From: Melampsora larici-populina 98AG31
Taxonomy: Eukaryota > Basidiomycota > Pucciniomycetes > Pucciniales > Melampsoraceae
DNA length: 64,000 nt
Direction of reading: 5' to 3'
Assembly (NCBI RefSeq): GCF_000204055.1
Contig: NW_006768781.1
Coordinates: forward strand, 639,940-703,939
A program made the position numbers and the translations under genes. Below, in pieces: positions 1-11,124 of the stretch (positions are counted from its first letter, which is position 1; every line of letters starts with the position of its first letter). The notes beneath the pieces are model-generated. The model was not told the DNA's origin. It did no database searches and saw only the letters and a program-made list of their open reading frames with translations.

Positions 1-1889
1 CTAGAAAAGGCCGCAGGCGAAAGTCAATTCAGCAGGCAGAGCATCAAAATCTTGTCAAACCGTGAATCTTACTACTCGCCTATCGCACAGCCGGTCAGGC
101 AACCTCCCGTCAGCATCAAAAACACGCTGTGAGTTTTCTGCAGGTGTTCCTTTTATATCGCGAAACAGATTGAATACTGAAATAAAATACCAATGCTAGA
201 TCTCAAAAGCTGGAGCAAAACAGCATTCCCAATAAAGACGGTTGGATTCCTGTTGGGTACAAGAAGAACAATAACATTGGGAACAATGCGGATACTTCAT
301 CTCAATCTACTCGTTTATCAACACCCGATCAAGGCTTTCGAAATCTTGAGAACTCGAAGAAAGCTACCAAGCTAGGGGAATCAATCACACCAAAGCTCAT
401 CGTCACTACACCAAATGAAAAACCTGCAGTTGGAATTGAAACCGATCAAGAGATATTGACGAAATCAGCCGACACGAAAAAAGACCTGTTGAATGATCCC
501 GCTGAGAGTAAAGATAAGGCGCCCGAAAGTTCCAATTCAAATGTAGATGAAGTATCAAAGAATACTGAAACTGCGCGAGATATCCCAAATCCTATTTTGT
601 CACCAGCAAAAATTACAAAGAAGTCCAAAAAGAAGAAACCCGTCAAGAAGAAGAGTGAAGATTTCATTACTATGCCAGAAACATTGGACGACCTTCCCTT
701 GAGTGACGAAGGGATTATACGAGAAAAACGCTATCACATCATGAAATCGAACATCAAAAGAATTCTGAAGGCGGACGACCTGACTCCCTTTCTTAACATA
801 GACTTCAATCTCAAGGTCGATGGAGAATTTCTACCAAGGGCGACAGCACTTGGTCATCGCAATGAACTCTCACACGCCCTCTCAGTTGCTGCAAAAGACG
901 TTGCAGCTGAGATATCGGATCGAGCCGGCTTACCGGAAGGTGAGAGACGTATGAGAGCTCTTGAAATCCAACGAGAGCAAGAGCTGGTCATCCTTCGTTT
1001 GAACGAACTCAAGAAAGAGTTGACCGAACGCGTCGACACGTATCTCAAACTTTCTGGCGTTGATCAAGAATGGAACGTGTTTTATGACACTACTGCGAAG
1101 GAAGTGAATCAGTTGAATAATCTGATCATGAAAATGGATGAAGAAGACGAGAAGCAAGTCGGACAGATCTTGAGTCAGACTGTATTCGGACTGAATCACG
1201 ACAAAATGGAAGTGAGCGCCCTCTTGAACGAAAGAGGAGGTCCGAGATATTTTCAAAAAGACGATTTGGAGGACTTGATGCATAAAGGTCTCCCAGTAGC
1301 AGACCTTTATCACTTTGAGGACATTTTAGAATTGTCATCTCCACTCAAGGCTTGGGACAAATACAAGGACGGTGATCTCCATTCGTTGGCCGATCGGCTG
1401 TGGAAAGTGATGGGCTCTCCGTCCCAGGAAGACGCGAGGCGTCGTTTCAAAGGAGACTGGCAAGAATCGCCGATCCGAATGTTAATTATGACTCGACCAA
1501 AACTATTGGAGCTCTTCGAAGATCGTCTTCGGTACTTTGGCAGAGCTGACGCCGTTGAGAATGAGATCGACGTTTGGAGGTGGTGGAGCCACGAACCCAA
1601 AGCAGAATTGAGCGACATTAAAATGACTCCTACCGAAATGATTATCAGAGCTCACCTCGGAATCCCGATAGAAGACTTGGCAGCCATGAAACGATTATTC
1701 AAGCTGATGAAAAATGTAAAGGGAGGCCGAGCTCAAGACTCTTCACATATTCTTCATTGGCCGATGCTAGTCAATGACCCGGTTCCTATGAGTTCACAGC
1801 TTAAAAAGTTTACGCGCTTCTATGAGTTCTTTGGTCTTAAAGTTGTTGTCTCTCCAAAGGCCTTGAAAAAGTTGAAACTCAAATCTTAG
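1..1889 (+). CDS. Unrecognised intron-containing gene, 3' part
   Basis: The reading frame is open from base 1 to 128, is interrupted by a 71-nt intron (129-199, donor GTGAGT, acceptor GCTAG, branch-like ACTGAA about 20 nt before the acceptor) and resumes at 200, running to a TAG at 1887-1889. The 5' end lies outside the window. The visible product is about 605 residues. The N-terminal third is Ser/Asn/Lys-rich with a basic tract (KKSKKKKPVKKK, possible nuclear or mitochondrial targeting or RNA binding). The C-terminal two thirds is a charged, mostly helical region with a predicted coiled-coil stretch rich in Glu, Arg and Leu. I do not recognise a family; it may be fungus- or rust-specific. 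The frame, splice sites and balanced codon use make a real gene likely. Function cannot be assigned. Confidence 0.75.
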
Positions 1890-2598
1890 ACCCTCGAGGA
1901 CATCTCTGGCACTTTTTGGATGCTAATGGCATTTTAGGGAGGCAATATCATTTCGTATTCAACCTTCTTAACAATAACTCCATCTTTCATCTCCCGATGA
2001 TCTTGAATGAAATTTGTCACCAGAAATATAGACTAGTCGAAAATGGATATCGGTTTGATCACTGATCATAAAGAGTTGAGAACCTTTGATTCATCATCCA
2101 GCTTGTTGCGATTCCCATGTTACTTTACTTCATAATTAGTCAATACTCTTGACTCATCAATCAAGTTGTCTTTAAGTTGTCTTTTCTCATACATCCCTGC
2201 AAAATTATTTAAACCTAATCCAGCTTTGATTGTAAAGTGGTAATACAGTATCAAAAACTGTTTGTCTTTTGATTACAACTAGCTAATTGGGCGGCGGGTG
2301 CTGCCATTTTAGGCTCTGAGAAGAATGAAGCTTCTGACTGCTTCCAATGCTATCAAAGCTACCCAATGTGAGCAAGAATGCATGCTAATTCGAAGTCAAG
2401 TCTATCACCAGGGGGGGTTTACATTTCCAAAGCAGGAGCACACTAATGTGCATGATCATATCCATCTTTGGAATATGGGATTTTCACATCAATTGTCCGA
2501 GAAACAAAACCAAATAAAATTGTCTCTGTTAATCTATGACACATATGGCCACATCTTTTATCTCAATATTTGATGTGTGAACTTTGCAAACTCATTAA
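1890..2598. other. Intergenic, nothing recognised
   Basis: AT-rich sequence downstream of the first gene. Short open frames here have no recognisable motifs. It ends at the TAA target-site copy (2596-2598) of the next MITE. Confidence 0.5.
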
Positions 2599-3082
2599 GA
2601 GCATCACCAACGCGCCACAAACTGAAAACCTCGTACAGAGCAGTACAGTTGTCAGTATGTCACTGTACTGCTCTATGTATTTTGATCCAGCGACGCTTCT
2701 CTGCAGCGCGCAAACTGGAGCCGTCTGGAAACCAGATTTGGACTTCCACAGACGTCTATCCTTGCGAGTTTAGCAATCATGTACTATTTTGATCGCTGTT
2801 CAAGAGGTTTGAAGTTTGGACCGCTCTTTGACAAGAGCTGGTCTACATGTGTCCGAACTATGTCCAAAACATGGGAAAACAGGTTTCCAGAGGGACCCAA
2901 AAAGAATCTGGTTGAACCCTGTGAAACCTAATTGTTCGGAAAACAATGCTCACACACCTGGCCAACCGTGCGACCTAGGTTGCGCGGTGGAGGGTGAATT
3001 TCGGAAAAATTTGGAAAACATATTTTTTGACTTACGTTTCTGTCAGAAATTGTACGTTTCCAGGCGCCCGTTGGTGATGCTC
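2599..3082. mobile_element. Harbinger-type MITE (484 bp)
   Basis: Terminal inverted repeats read GAGCATCACCAACG at both ends (2599 inward, 3082 inward on the other strand). They are flanked by the 3-bp direct repeat TAA at 2596-2598 and 3083-3085. A TIR starting GAGCATC with a TWA target duplication is typical of PIF/Harbinger. The complete Harbinger element at 32700-35570 in this window shares the GAGCATC start but then diverges, so this is a related family rather than a direct deletion derivative. No coding capacity is recognised. Confidence 0.8.
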
Positions 3083-3219
3083 TAACATGTTCACTGAAAG
3101 TGCAACATACACCAAATTGTGGCCTATTGAACACAGGACATTGTAAAAGGATGTCCAGGTTCAATGGCTTAGATGTGTATTGATCATTGAATTAGGTGCT
3201 TAAATTCATTGAGCCATTA

Positions 3220-3388
3220 GTGGTACACAAACTTAAACACCCAAAAAAAACCTGTGGACAAAACCCATGACAACCCAATTGTTTTTGAGGTTTTGCCCAT
3301 TGGTTTTCCGCCTCCAAGTTGGACAAAACCCAAAAAACAATTAGGTTGTTATGGTTTTTTTGTTTGGGTGTCCTTGTTTGTGTACCAC
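3220..3388. mobile_element. Foldback MITE with TA target site (169 bp)
   Basis: The whole element is one long imperfect hairpin. GTGGTACACAAAC at 3220 pairs with GTTTGTGTACCAC ending at 3388, and pairing continues inward for about 80 nt on each arm with a loop of roughly ten bases near 3304. It is flanked by TA on both sides (3218-3219, 3389-3390). Palindromic structure and a TA duplication suggest a Tc1/mariner-type MITE. The open frames that cross it are artefacts. Confidence 0.75.
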
Positions 3389-3390
3389 TA

Positions 3391-4433
3391 TTGATCAAGG
3401 AAATTTCAGCTGGAAATGTTCTCAATTTGAAATTGCATGTGTTCCCAAAGCCTGAGAGGGTACTCAACAGTCCATCTCACTTCAGCACATGTAGAGTTGC
3501 AGGTACATATTGTGTGTTGTCTCAAGCACCAAAGTTTGTGACAGGCCCAATACAGAGGCATGTGAAGATTCAAGTGTGGGTCAAGTAGGGGGAGAATTTT
3601 CCAACCCCACTCGTAACACCACACTCTCCAAATGTCTCACCCTGCAATCTTCTTTTGTTAAGATGTTGGCGCAAGGCCTTCTGGCACCAGCACCTGAAGC
3701 GCTCTGCTTTTAAACAAATTTTTTGGAGCGTGACAATATGCCACTCACGCTCTGCCACAAAGAGCAACCTGCTACACAAGTCTCGGAGCATGGCACACTT
3801 TTGCTCTACCCTTGCTCCGCTTGGACAGTTTTTAGGCTGATAAAGCTGCTGGCGCGCTCAAAAGTATTCACAATATTTTTTCAATATTAATAATGCAAAA
3901 AATCAAAAACAGAGAGCAACCAAATCATCATAACATTTGATCCCATGAACAGTTCAAAAACAAAACTTAACAAAATTCACCAAAGTCTCTGATATCCCAG
4001 CCAAACAAGTTTGGGCAAAGGTCCAAAATCCGCAAGGAACGCAGGGAAAAACATACGTCCATTGAGTAGTACATTTCAACTACCCGCAATGTGGCGCATA
4101 CCACAACATTTGGTGGGTATTTCAGCCATGACATGTGCAATGCCCATCACCACATCTTTCAGCAATCAATCTCCAGACTACCATCACATCACAGATAGCC
4201 TCTCAAACCCCAACAAACCAACTCAAATAGGCCAAACAGGGTCACCGAGATCACCTCATGTTTCAGCAATCAATCTACAGGCTACCATCACCACATTCTT
4301 TATTGTCTCCTAGGCCCAATGAACTAAGCCGAACAGGCCAAACTGTGTTCATGTTATGACATTAACCCTATAAGGCTTACTGAGAATATGTCTATACTGT
4401 ACATCTCTATATCTCTTGTATTGTGTCAATTAG
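3391..4433. other. Intergenic, minor repeats
   Basis: No gene recognised. A direct repeat of about 31 bp (starting TTCAGCAATCAATCT) occurs at 4159 and 4262, 103 bp apart. The 3' end probably contains lost upstream parts of the hAT transposase gene that follows. Confidence 0.45.
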
Positions 4434-4950
4434 AGACTCTTCTCCTCACTTAGCAATCCAACTACCTTACTGGAACAACCTCAGTGCTCCCTTGCATCTC
4501 CTCCACGTCCGGGTTCCTATCATATTGCTATATACTTGATTGGTCACCGTGAATATGACAAAAATAAGTCCGCACTAGACTGGTGGGATGTAGGTTTTTT
4601 CCTTAACTTCTAACTTCTACTCTCAATTCTGACTCATGTTTTAATTCTCGATCTAATAGACAAACAATGTCGTTGTCCCACTGCTTGCCACATTGGCAAG
4701 AGACTACCTGGCGGTGTCAGGTACAAGTTGCCCGGCCGAGCGGGTGTTTTCGAGCGCAGCTGATATCTGCACACAGGATCGAGGAGGGCTGATTCCTTCA
4801 ACAATGAGTAGATTAGTTTGTTCACGCGAGTGGCTGAAAGACGGAATTGACCCGGGAGGTGATTATGGAGCAGCCATAAAATACATAGCAACATACTTAG
4901 AGGGTGTGGAAAAAAAGAAAAAGAAACAGATCACCATTGTAGACAATTGA
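4434..4950 (+). pseudogene. hAT transposase, last two exons
   Basis: Two exons of the C-terminal hAT dimerisation domain are readable. Exon 4434-4589 follows an acceptor (TCAATTAG) and ends with the segment LDWWD. A 70-nt intron (4590-4659, GTAGGT..AATAG with a TTCTGAC branch motif) leads to exon 4660-4950, which encodes LLATLARDYLAVSGTS and then AERVFSSAAD, the signature of the hAT C-terminal dimerisation domain. The protein ends with a Lys-rich tail and a TGA at 4948-4950. I find no upstream catalytic DDE region, no TIRs and no 8-bp duplication, so this is a fragment of an element or of a domesticated gene. The intact splice sites suggest it is not very old. Confidence 0.7.
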
Positions 4951-5248
4951 ATGAGGTGATTTCTTTATTATACAAATGCTTGACTTGAAATCGTAAATGT
5001 TTATTAAGTTTGTGTCTTGAAAATCAACCCATAAGAACAAGTCCTTTTCTCTTGCCTTCAATTGTGAGAAAAAAAAACCCCCGTGAGGCGTTCTGCGGCG
5101 CGCTGCGGTCATTTTTAGCGCGCCGCTGTCGCATCGAGACTTTTCCTCACTGCAACAGCAGTGCGGTGTGATACCATTAAGACTGGGGTGAATCGCACCT
5201 CCACCTCAGTGGACCCAAAATCCGCCGCGCTGCGGCGGGATTTGGGAG
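4951..5248. other. Intergenic with GC-rich hairpins
   Basis: AT-rich up to about 5080, then abruptly GC-rich. A near-perfect hairpin lies at 5214-5247 (CCCAAAATCCGCCGC pairing with CGGCGGGATTTGGG), and another GC-rich palindromic patch at 5090-5130. Together they look like the remains of a small foldback element. No gene is seen. Confidence 0.45.
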
Positions 5249-5952
5249 TTGCTATCAGAGCTTTAATCCAATTAATTTTTGGTGTTTTTAGAGTCTCTTT
5301 TGATGAATGTACTACCAATAAACCTTCAATTTCCTCAAATTACAACCTGTAACAAATGCTGAGATTTGGCCCATGAAGATCAAATGGACATTTTGATTTC
5401 TACAAAACCACATAACTTTTGCATTTGGGCATAAAAAGCCTTGATTTTGAGTTCATTAGAAAGCTGAACATCTGCCCCAGAGCTTTCATTGAAAGTGGAA
5501 ATGTGTGGCTAGTCTGGTAAAGGTGTAATGAATACATATGTGTAACTCATTTCAAACTTCTATAACTTCTTTCACACAACAGCCAGAGCTCTTAGTCCAT
5601 AACAAAGTATGTCCAGAACGCAGTCAGCTTTCTAATGACTTAATGATCAAGTCCTTTGGACCAGAATTAAAAAAGTTATGAGTTTTCTCAGAAATAAAAA
5701 TGTCCATTTGATCCTCATGAGCCAAATTTCAGCCTTTGTTACAGGTTGTAATTTGATGAAATTGAGGGTTTATTGTTAGTACATTCATCAAAAGAGACTC
5801 TAAAAATACCAAAAAAAATTGGATTAAAGCTCTGATAGCAGGCAACAAGGTGCATATTTTTTTGTATTTTTTGCTCTCCTCCTGAGATCTCAACATTTTT
5901 CAATGTCAAGACTTTTCTTTTCCGTGCAGAAAATATTATCTTTCTTGTAGTG
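5249..5952. mobile_element. CACTA-like foldback element, left end degraded
   Basis: Two long inverted arms, roughly 5250-5440 and 5655-5850, are highly similar to each other. The right end at 5952 reads CACTACAAGAAAG on the minus strand, the canonical CACTA (EnSpm/CMC) terminus. I cannot find a matching left terminus, so the left end is diverged, deleted or replaced by the GC-rich patch. The inner arms resemble those of the MITE at 9090-9905, so the two belong to related families. No coding capacity. Confidence 0.6.
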
Positions 5953-6038
5953 GAAGTAGCTGATGGTGATGTGATTTGGTGCTGAGGTGAGTGGGGATGA
6001 GGGGTGAGCTGGTGGAGTTGGGTGTGACACTGATGGGG

Positions 6039-6154
6039 TTTCTGGAATTCTGGAAGTGTGGCGCATTCAAATTTGCCTAATGCCAGAACGCCAGAACACA
6101 CCAAAAAAGAACTTCTGGTGTTCTGGAAAAAACCTTCTGGAAATTTCCAGAAGA
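6039..6154. repeat. TTCTGG / CCAGAA hexamer cluster
   Basis: About nine copies of TTCTGG or its complement lie within 116 bp, forming small hairpins, directly against the broken 3' end of retrotransposon copy A. Origin unknown; it could be the terminus of another small foldback element whose insertion or recombination removed the 3' end of copy A. Confidence 0.5.
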
Positions 6155-7129
6155 ACCGTATCCTTTCCAACTTACAAGGTACTCAATCTGCTTGCCTTTC
6201 ATTCTTTTGTCAAGTATTTCGTTGATTTCAAATTCATCATTTTCTTCATTTACTATTGGCGGTGGAGGTTCTTTCTGTTGTCCCAGGATCTTGCTTTGTT
6301 GAAATTTTTGTAACAAGTTGACGTGGAAAACCGGATGAATTCTGACCATAGACTTGGGCAAATTGAGTCTGTAAGCATTGTTTGATATCTGTGAAGCTAT
6401 TGTGAAAGGTCCTAGCCAGCGATGTGAGAACTTAGCTGTAGGCCTTGTGGTTGACAGGTGTTTGCTACTTAACCACACTTTTTCTTCCTTACGCCATTTT
6501 GGTGTAGTTCAAACTTTGGAGTTGTACTGTAGTTTCATTGATTCTTGTGTCAACACCATTGTGTCTTTCAATTCTTGTTGCACTATCTTGATTTGTTTGA
6601 ACCTTTGTTCTACTAACGGCAAACATTGTTTGCTTGCTGGAACGTCAGTAAAATTCACGTCATACCCATAATTAGCCTTAAATGGAGAAACACCTATTGC
6701 CACATGCTGGTTATTATTATACAAAAACTCTGCTAAAGGCAGTAGTCCATACCAATCATCTTGTTTATATGACGTATAATGCCTTATGTATTGTTCCACC
6801 GCTTTATTCGTTATTTCAGTCTGGCCATCCGTTTGAGGGTGATACGCCGTCAAGGATTGAGTTTTAATTCCCAGCCTTTTATTGAAGTCTTTTGTAATTC
6901 TTGAAATAAAGATATTCCCTCTGTCTGAGGTGATTGTGCGTGGTGTGCCATGAAGTCTCCACACCTCCTTTACCATCAGCTCAGCCAGTTCACTTGACAT
7001 CATCTCTTTCTTACACGCGATAAAATGCGCCATTTTCGTCAATCGATCAACCACCGTCAAAATGCTATCATATCCGTTTGAGGTCGGTAAGTCAGTTATC
7101 AAGTTGTAACAAATGTGTAACCGCCTCAT
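6155..7129 (-). pseudogene. Copy A integrase core and partial chromodomain
   Basis: The integrase core shows its catalytic residues: Asp in TVVDRLTKMAHF, Asp in SDRGNIFIS, Glu in QTDGQTEITNKA. It is followed, in another frame after a shift near 6490, by the linker VHPVFHVNLL and a chromodomain start (EFEINEILDKR, EYLVSWKGYG). The chromodomain is cut after WKGYG, where homology to copy B ends. The chromodomain marks this as a chromovirus, a Ty3/Gypsy branch whose integrase is thought to be steered to modified chromatin. Broken by frameshift and truncation. Confidence 0.8.
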
Positions 7130-8654
7130 CCCCCTCTCTTACACAAAAATTGTTATATCCGTTACGCATGTCCAATGATGTGAACTCATCTGCGTTCAAA
7201 AGGCTATCAATTAACTCCATCGTAAGCGGTAGGGGATATTTGTTCTTGACAGTAACGGCGTTCAGTTTTCGGTAATCAAAACACGGTCGTAGATTACCGT
7301 CCTTCTTTCCAGTGAACAGTACAGGAGCTGCCCAGGTAGACGTTGTTCTTCTGATTGTTCCATTTTGCAAACCCTTTTCTAGCATGTCATATAGAACCTC
7401 ACTTTCCTTTGGCGACAGCGGCATGACTTTTCCCGCTTGAGGAGTTGCACCAGGTACCAAGTCCACCCTAAAGTCGTATGGTTTGTGGGGTGGCAACGTG
7501 TTTGAGTTAGACTTTTCGAACATGTGAAGGTAGTCGTGATAGCATTCTGGTACTAGTTCTGCAGCGGTCTTTGTGGGTGCATCTTTAACTTGCTCAGCAG
7601 CCAATTTTGACAACACATTCCAGGAGGCACTTGCAGCATCAATCATCACAGTTGTGGGTTGCATTGATTTTTGTAGTTGACTGAGTGTCTTGCTGACTTG
7701 TGGTAAAATCGTCCGCAATTTCCTGATGATTGTCTGTTTTGGAAGAAACACTTGCTTGCCAGCCTGATCTTTTCTCAACTGTGAAGGAGCAATTTTACAC
7801 GTACTCTGCGGGGGTTTATTTGAGTCTTTTAAAGTCTCAACCCCCTTGTCACTTTGCTTAACATGCCTTGTAGGCTCCACTTCTGGGTGTGTCTCCGAGG
7901 TTCTTTTCAGCTTGGACAAAACTGTGTTCACAGTTGCAGGTTGATTTTCATCGTCCTCTTTGTCGTCGGTATCTGTATGAGGTTCTAGGAGAGAATATGG
8001 CTTGCCAGCTGATTCTTCAAACAGGGATTCTTTAGTTATAGCACACTCACATTGCGGGGGTGTTAGTGAGTTATTTAACTCCACCCCCTCATCAAAAATC
8101 CTAGCGTGCCTCTTGGGCTCCAGTCCTTGGGCTTGCAAGGTTGTTTTTGGATCCGACGAAGTTGTCTCAACAACTGCAATGATGTGTTCTTCAGTCTTCA
8201 GTCGGCTATTGGTCCAATCAATAGTCTCATGATTTAATTTGATCCACGGCATTCCCAGAATAACATTGTATCGGTCTCTTAATTCGGTCATGATGAAGGT
8301 GGTTGGCAGTTTATTGTTCTTGGTTGAGTTCACAATGAAATCTCCTGAATGAGTAATTGCAGTCTTGTGTCAATTGAAGCCTGGTACGCTATGTTTCTGG
8401 GGTAGCGGCTCAACATTCAATTGATTTTTGAGGACAAAGGATTCACTTATGGCTTCATGAGTGGCTCCGCTATCAATTAGCGCTCTCGCACTCAGTGTTG
8501 TGGCATTTTTAACATCAAACAAGGTAATATCACTGATGATTCTAGTGTCTTTCATTACTAAAGCATTGATATCACTACTGTCTAATGTTAAGTTATCACA
8601 GCTCGGGGGGGCACAACTAGCACACCCGAGCACCATCATTTTTTGAATCTTCAC
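7092..8654 (-). pseudogene. Copy A protease and N-terminal reverse transcriptase
   Basis: The aspartic protease keeps its DSGA active site (RALIDSGATHEA) and the flap-region motif DRYNVILGMPWI. One stop codon near 8369 separates the two halves. A long, poorly conserved Ser/Pro/Lys-rich spacer follows, then the RT fingers and palm start (LFTGKKDGNLRPCFDYRKLN, TSLDMRNGYNN). The frame then runs straight into the integrase start (HLLQLDN in this frame), showing a clean internal deletion of RT palm, RNase H and zinc finger relative to copy B. Confidence 0.8.
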
Positions 8655-8764
8655 TCCTCCCTTCTAACTTCTCCTCTTCATTCACTACATCTACTTCTGC
8701 AACTATATGTCGGAATCTACTACCACCTCTACCCCTCCATCCTCCTCTGAAACTTCTTTTCTTT

Positions 8765-10546
8765 CTATCTGGACACTCTCATATAATGGTCAGTCTTTCC
8801 ACAATTATAACAAGCTCCTGACATGCCTCTTCTTTTATACTCATCATTTGAAATTTTTAATCTATACAATGAACAGTCCATTGCGTCTGGATCAAGGGTT
8901 GTCCTTGAGGTTGATGGCACTGGCATCGGCGTTTTGGATTGGTGAGTTGGTTCGTGATTACGCTCATTGACCTCGTTGTCGATTTTAATTGCTAATTTAG
9001 CCATCTCCTCCACTTCCTGAAATACATCACAAACCATATGCACCCTAATTTCACCTTTTAATCCTTGCTTGAATTGAGATACCAGTACACACTACACAAA
9101 ATGTAATCTTTACCGGGTGGTAAAGAAAACTACTGACATAGAAAAATCCTGACGCAACAGGAAGAGAGCTAAAAATCTGAAAAAATATGCACCTTGTTCC
9201 TAGATGTTGGGGCATCATGATGAGTATTTTTTTGTATTTTACACGCGGATATTGGTTAATGTACTAACAATAAAGGCTAAAGATCATCAACAACCCACCT
9301 GTAACAATACCTGAAATTTGGGTCATGATTATGAAGACAATATTTTGTGGTCTAAAAACTTCAATAACTTTTTCAATTCTGCTCCAAATGACTCCATTTT
9401 TGGTTCATTCAAAAGCTGAACCATTCTCCTTTAAACTTCATAAAGGTAGTAAGGTGTTATCTAGTCATGTAAACACTCCACATATGTTCAAACAGTTCTG
9501 AATAAATAGCTCTGTAGGATCTTTTGCAGACCGGCTACAGATGTGATGCCTCAATGATAAATGTAGAGGAAGGACCCACCTTTTTGATGAACTAAAAATC
9601 GAGTGATTTGATTTGGAAATGCAAAAGTTATTGATGTTTGAAGATTTCAAAATCCTGTCTTCAAAATCATGGGCCAAATTTCAGGTATTGTTACACGTGG
9701 GTTTTTGATGATTCTCAGCCTTTATTGTTAGTACATCAAACAATATCTGTCTGTAAAATACAAAAAAATACTCATCATGATGCCCCAACATCTAGGAAAA
9801 AGGTCCATATTTTTTCAGATTTTTAGCTCTCTTCCTGTTGCCTCAGGATTTTTCTATGGCAGTAGTTTTCTTTACCGCCCGGTAAAGATTACATTTTGTG
9901 TAGTGACACACTCGGGCCATTTCACAATCAAAGAGAGCTCAGAGAATTTGATCCAATAGTCCGATACCAAACGAGTTTGATGTAGAGCGCGTATTTCTTT
10001 CTCAGCTTTGGAAATACGTTCAGTATCAAAGAAGGTGGCTTTGAAGGAGTCTATGAATTTTTTCCAGGTAACTGGTTGCATTTTTTCAGAGTCTAGGAGT
10101 TGGTTGGTTAAAGATTGGCCCCATAAACTGGCTTTTCCATCCATATATGAGAGAGCAAATGCCACTTGGGCTTGTTTGTTGACAAAGGCGGAGGCATTCA
10201 TTTGCATATATAAGCTTATTTGATTTACAAATACTTCTGCCTTTGGGCCTTTTGCTCCATCAAACTTGTTAGGGGTAGCAATTTTTGGAGGTTTCACATG
10301 GGCGACTGGAATTACGGTAGGCGATACGGCAGGTACAGGGATTGATTGAGTAGTAGTTGACTCCGTCTGCTGAGTTTCCATAGGTGATGGCTGATTACCT
10401 GACATGTTCGCACCATTCTGTTCCAATGTCTTCTGCAATTCCATCCACTTCCTCTCGGCCTCTTGCCTCAATCGACTCTCCTCGTTCAACCTATTGTTCA
10501 TCTCCTCTAACTTGTTCATCATCTCTTGTAAATTGATTTCCGCCAT
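8765..10546 (-). pseudogene. Copy A gag, split by a MITE
   Basis: ATG at 10546-10544 starts a gag with an N-terminal Glu/Arg-rich coiled coil, then the capsid-like block PPKIATPNKFDGAKGPKAEV through SLIVKWPECV. The frame is interrupted by the element at 9090-9905 and continues afterwards with SQFKQGLKGEIRVHMV. The C-terminal zinc knuckle is damaged: CYNCGKTDHYM is present but the final Cys is lost. Gag forms the virus-like particle in which reverse transcription happens. Confidence 0.8.
9090..9905. mobile_element. CACTA-like MITE (816 bp) in copy A gag
   Basis: Both ends read CACTACACAAAATGTAATC inward, and the inverted arms extend about 300 bp. The 3-bp duplication ACA flanks it (9087-9089 and 9906-9908). 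Leaving out the element and one ACA gives a continuous gag reading frame. CACTA termini and a 3-bp duplication fit the CMC/EnSpm superfamily. No transposase is encoded. Confidence 0.85.
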
Positions 10547-10867
10547 CTCAGTGCTTTCCGCGTCTTCAAATTCTTCTTCTTGTCCTGCAGGTGGACTATT
10601 GGGTATAATAAAGTCTGGCGTGGTGAATGCGTCCAGCGGGGTTAATAAGGTTTAGGATTTAAACTAGGACAGATTTTAAAGTTTTGAGTTTTAGAGTTTG
10701 GTGATTAATAAGCTTTTGAAGATCTATAGAGTTCCCTCGGATTTCTTCTTTGTTAATCTAATGTATTACTTCTTTCTTTTCTTTTTTGATATGGTCTTCT
10801 TTGAACTTTTTCTTTTAAACTTTTTTCTTTTCTTCTTTCTTCTTCCCCTTGGATCTTGAGTGAGTAG

Positions 10868-10948
10868 ACTTAGCAATATGTTAGGACCAGAATGGCTTTG
10901 AGATGCAAGGGATGCGCTGAAGGGTGTTCTGGACGTATATATGGATTG
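10868..10948 (-). promoter_or_regulatory. Copy A primer-binding site and 5' LTR remnant
   Basis: In element sense the LTR ends in CCTAACA at 10879, one base (10878) intervenes, and then ATTGCTAAGT (10877-10868) takes the primer-binding position. In copies B and C the matching 10-mer is complementary to a site inside the LTR. Here the LTR partner would start ATTG on the plus strand, and exactly ATTG is present at 10945-10948 before the LTR of copy C cuts in. Confidence 0.6.
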
Positions 10949-11113
10949 TGTTATGGTCCCATTAGTAGCATATGCTTGTACACACACTTGGCACATTTGA
11001 CTATTAGTCTGCGCACGCTCTCACTGAGCTTTTAGTCTTCATGTTGCAATCCAGTTCTTACGCTACTATCATCCTTGCCTCGTTGTCATCATCAAGCCAT
11101 CCAAGTCTTAACA
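10949..11113 (+). repeat. 5' LTR of copy C (165 bp)
   Basis: Starts TGTTATGGTCCC, aligned with the sense LTR of copy B (TGTTATGATCCC), and ends CTTAACA. It contains ATGTTGCAAT at 11041-11050, exactly complementary to ATTGCAACAT at 11115-11124, one base past the LTR. By analogy with Tf1 the transcript would start near 11041, giving a U3 of about 92 nt. Confidence 0.8.
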
Positions 11114-11114
11114 T

Positions 11115-11124
11115 ATTGCAACAT
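11115..11124 (+). promoter_or_regulatory. Copy C self-primer binding site
   Basis: ATTGCAACAT, one base after the LTR end, is a perfect reverse complement of 11041-11050 within the LTR. There is no TGG start as expected for a tRNA-primed site. Interpreted as the annealing site for the 5' end of the element's own RNA. Confidence 0.65.

Larger units (their letters stand above)
6155..10948 (-). mobile_element. Ty3/Gypsy chromovirus copy A, truncated and internally deleted
   Basis: Minus-strand element. It retains a piece of 5' LTR (10879-10948, its inner end reading CCTAACA in element sense), leader, gag, protease, the N-terminal part of reverse transcriptase, the integrase core and the start of a chromodomain. 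It stops inside the chromodomain at about 6155, so the 3' LTR is missing. About 1.6 kb covering the RT catalytic site, RNase H and the integrase zinc finger are deleted at about 7125. A CACTA-like MITE splits gag (9090-9905). Copy C is inserted in its 5' LTR at 10948/10949. It is the oldest layer of the nest. Confidence 0.85.

Noticed and set aside
3192..3588. Overlapping open frames on both strands at the 3220-3388 hairpin
   Set aside because: They are created by the symmetric MITE; no start context, domain or codon pattern supports a gene.
6039..6154. TTCTGGAA clusters as heat-shock elements
   Set aside because: Spacing of TTC and GAA units does not follow the 5-bp register required for HSF binding, and no gene start is nearby.
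5739..6313. Open frames 143 and 85 codons long near 5739-6313
   Set aside because: They run through the CACTA-like arm and the TTCTGG patch; no domain.
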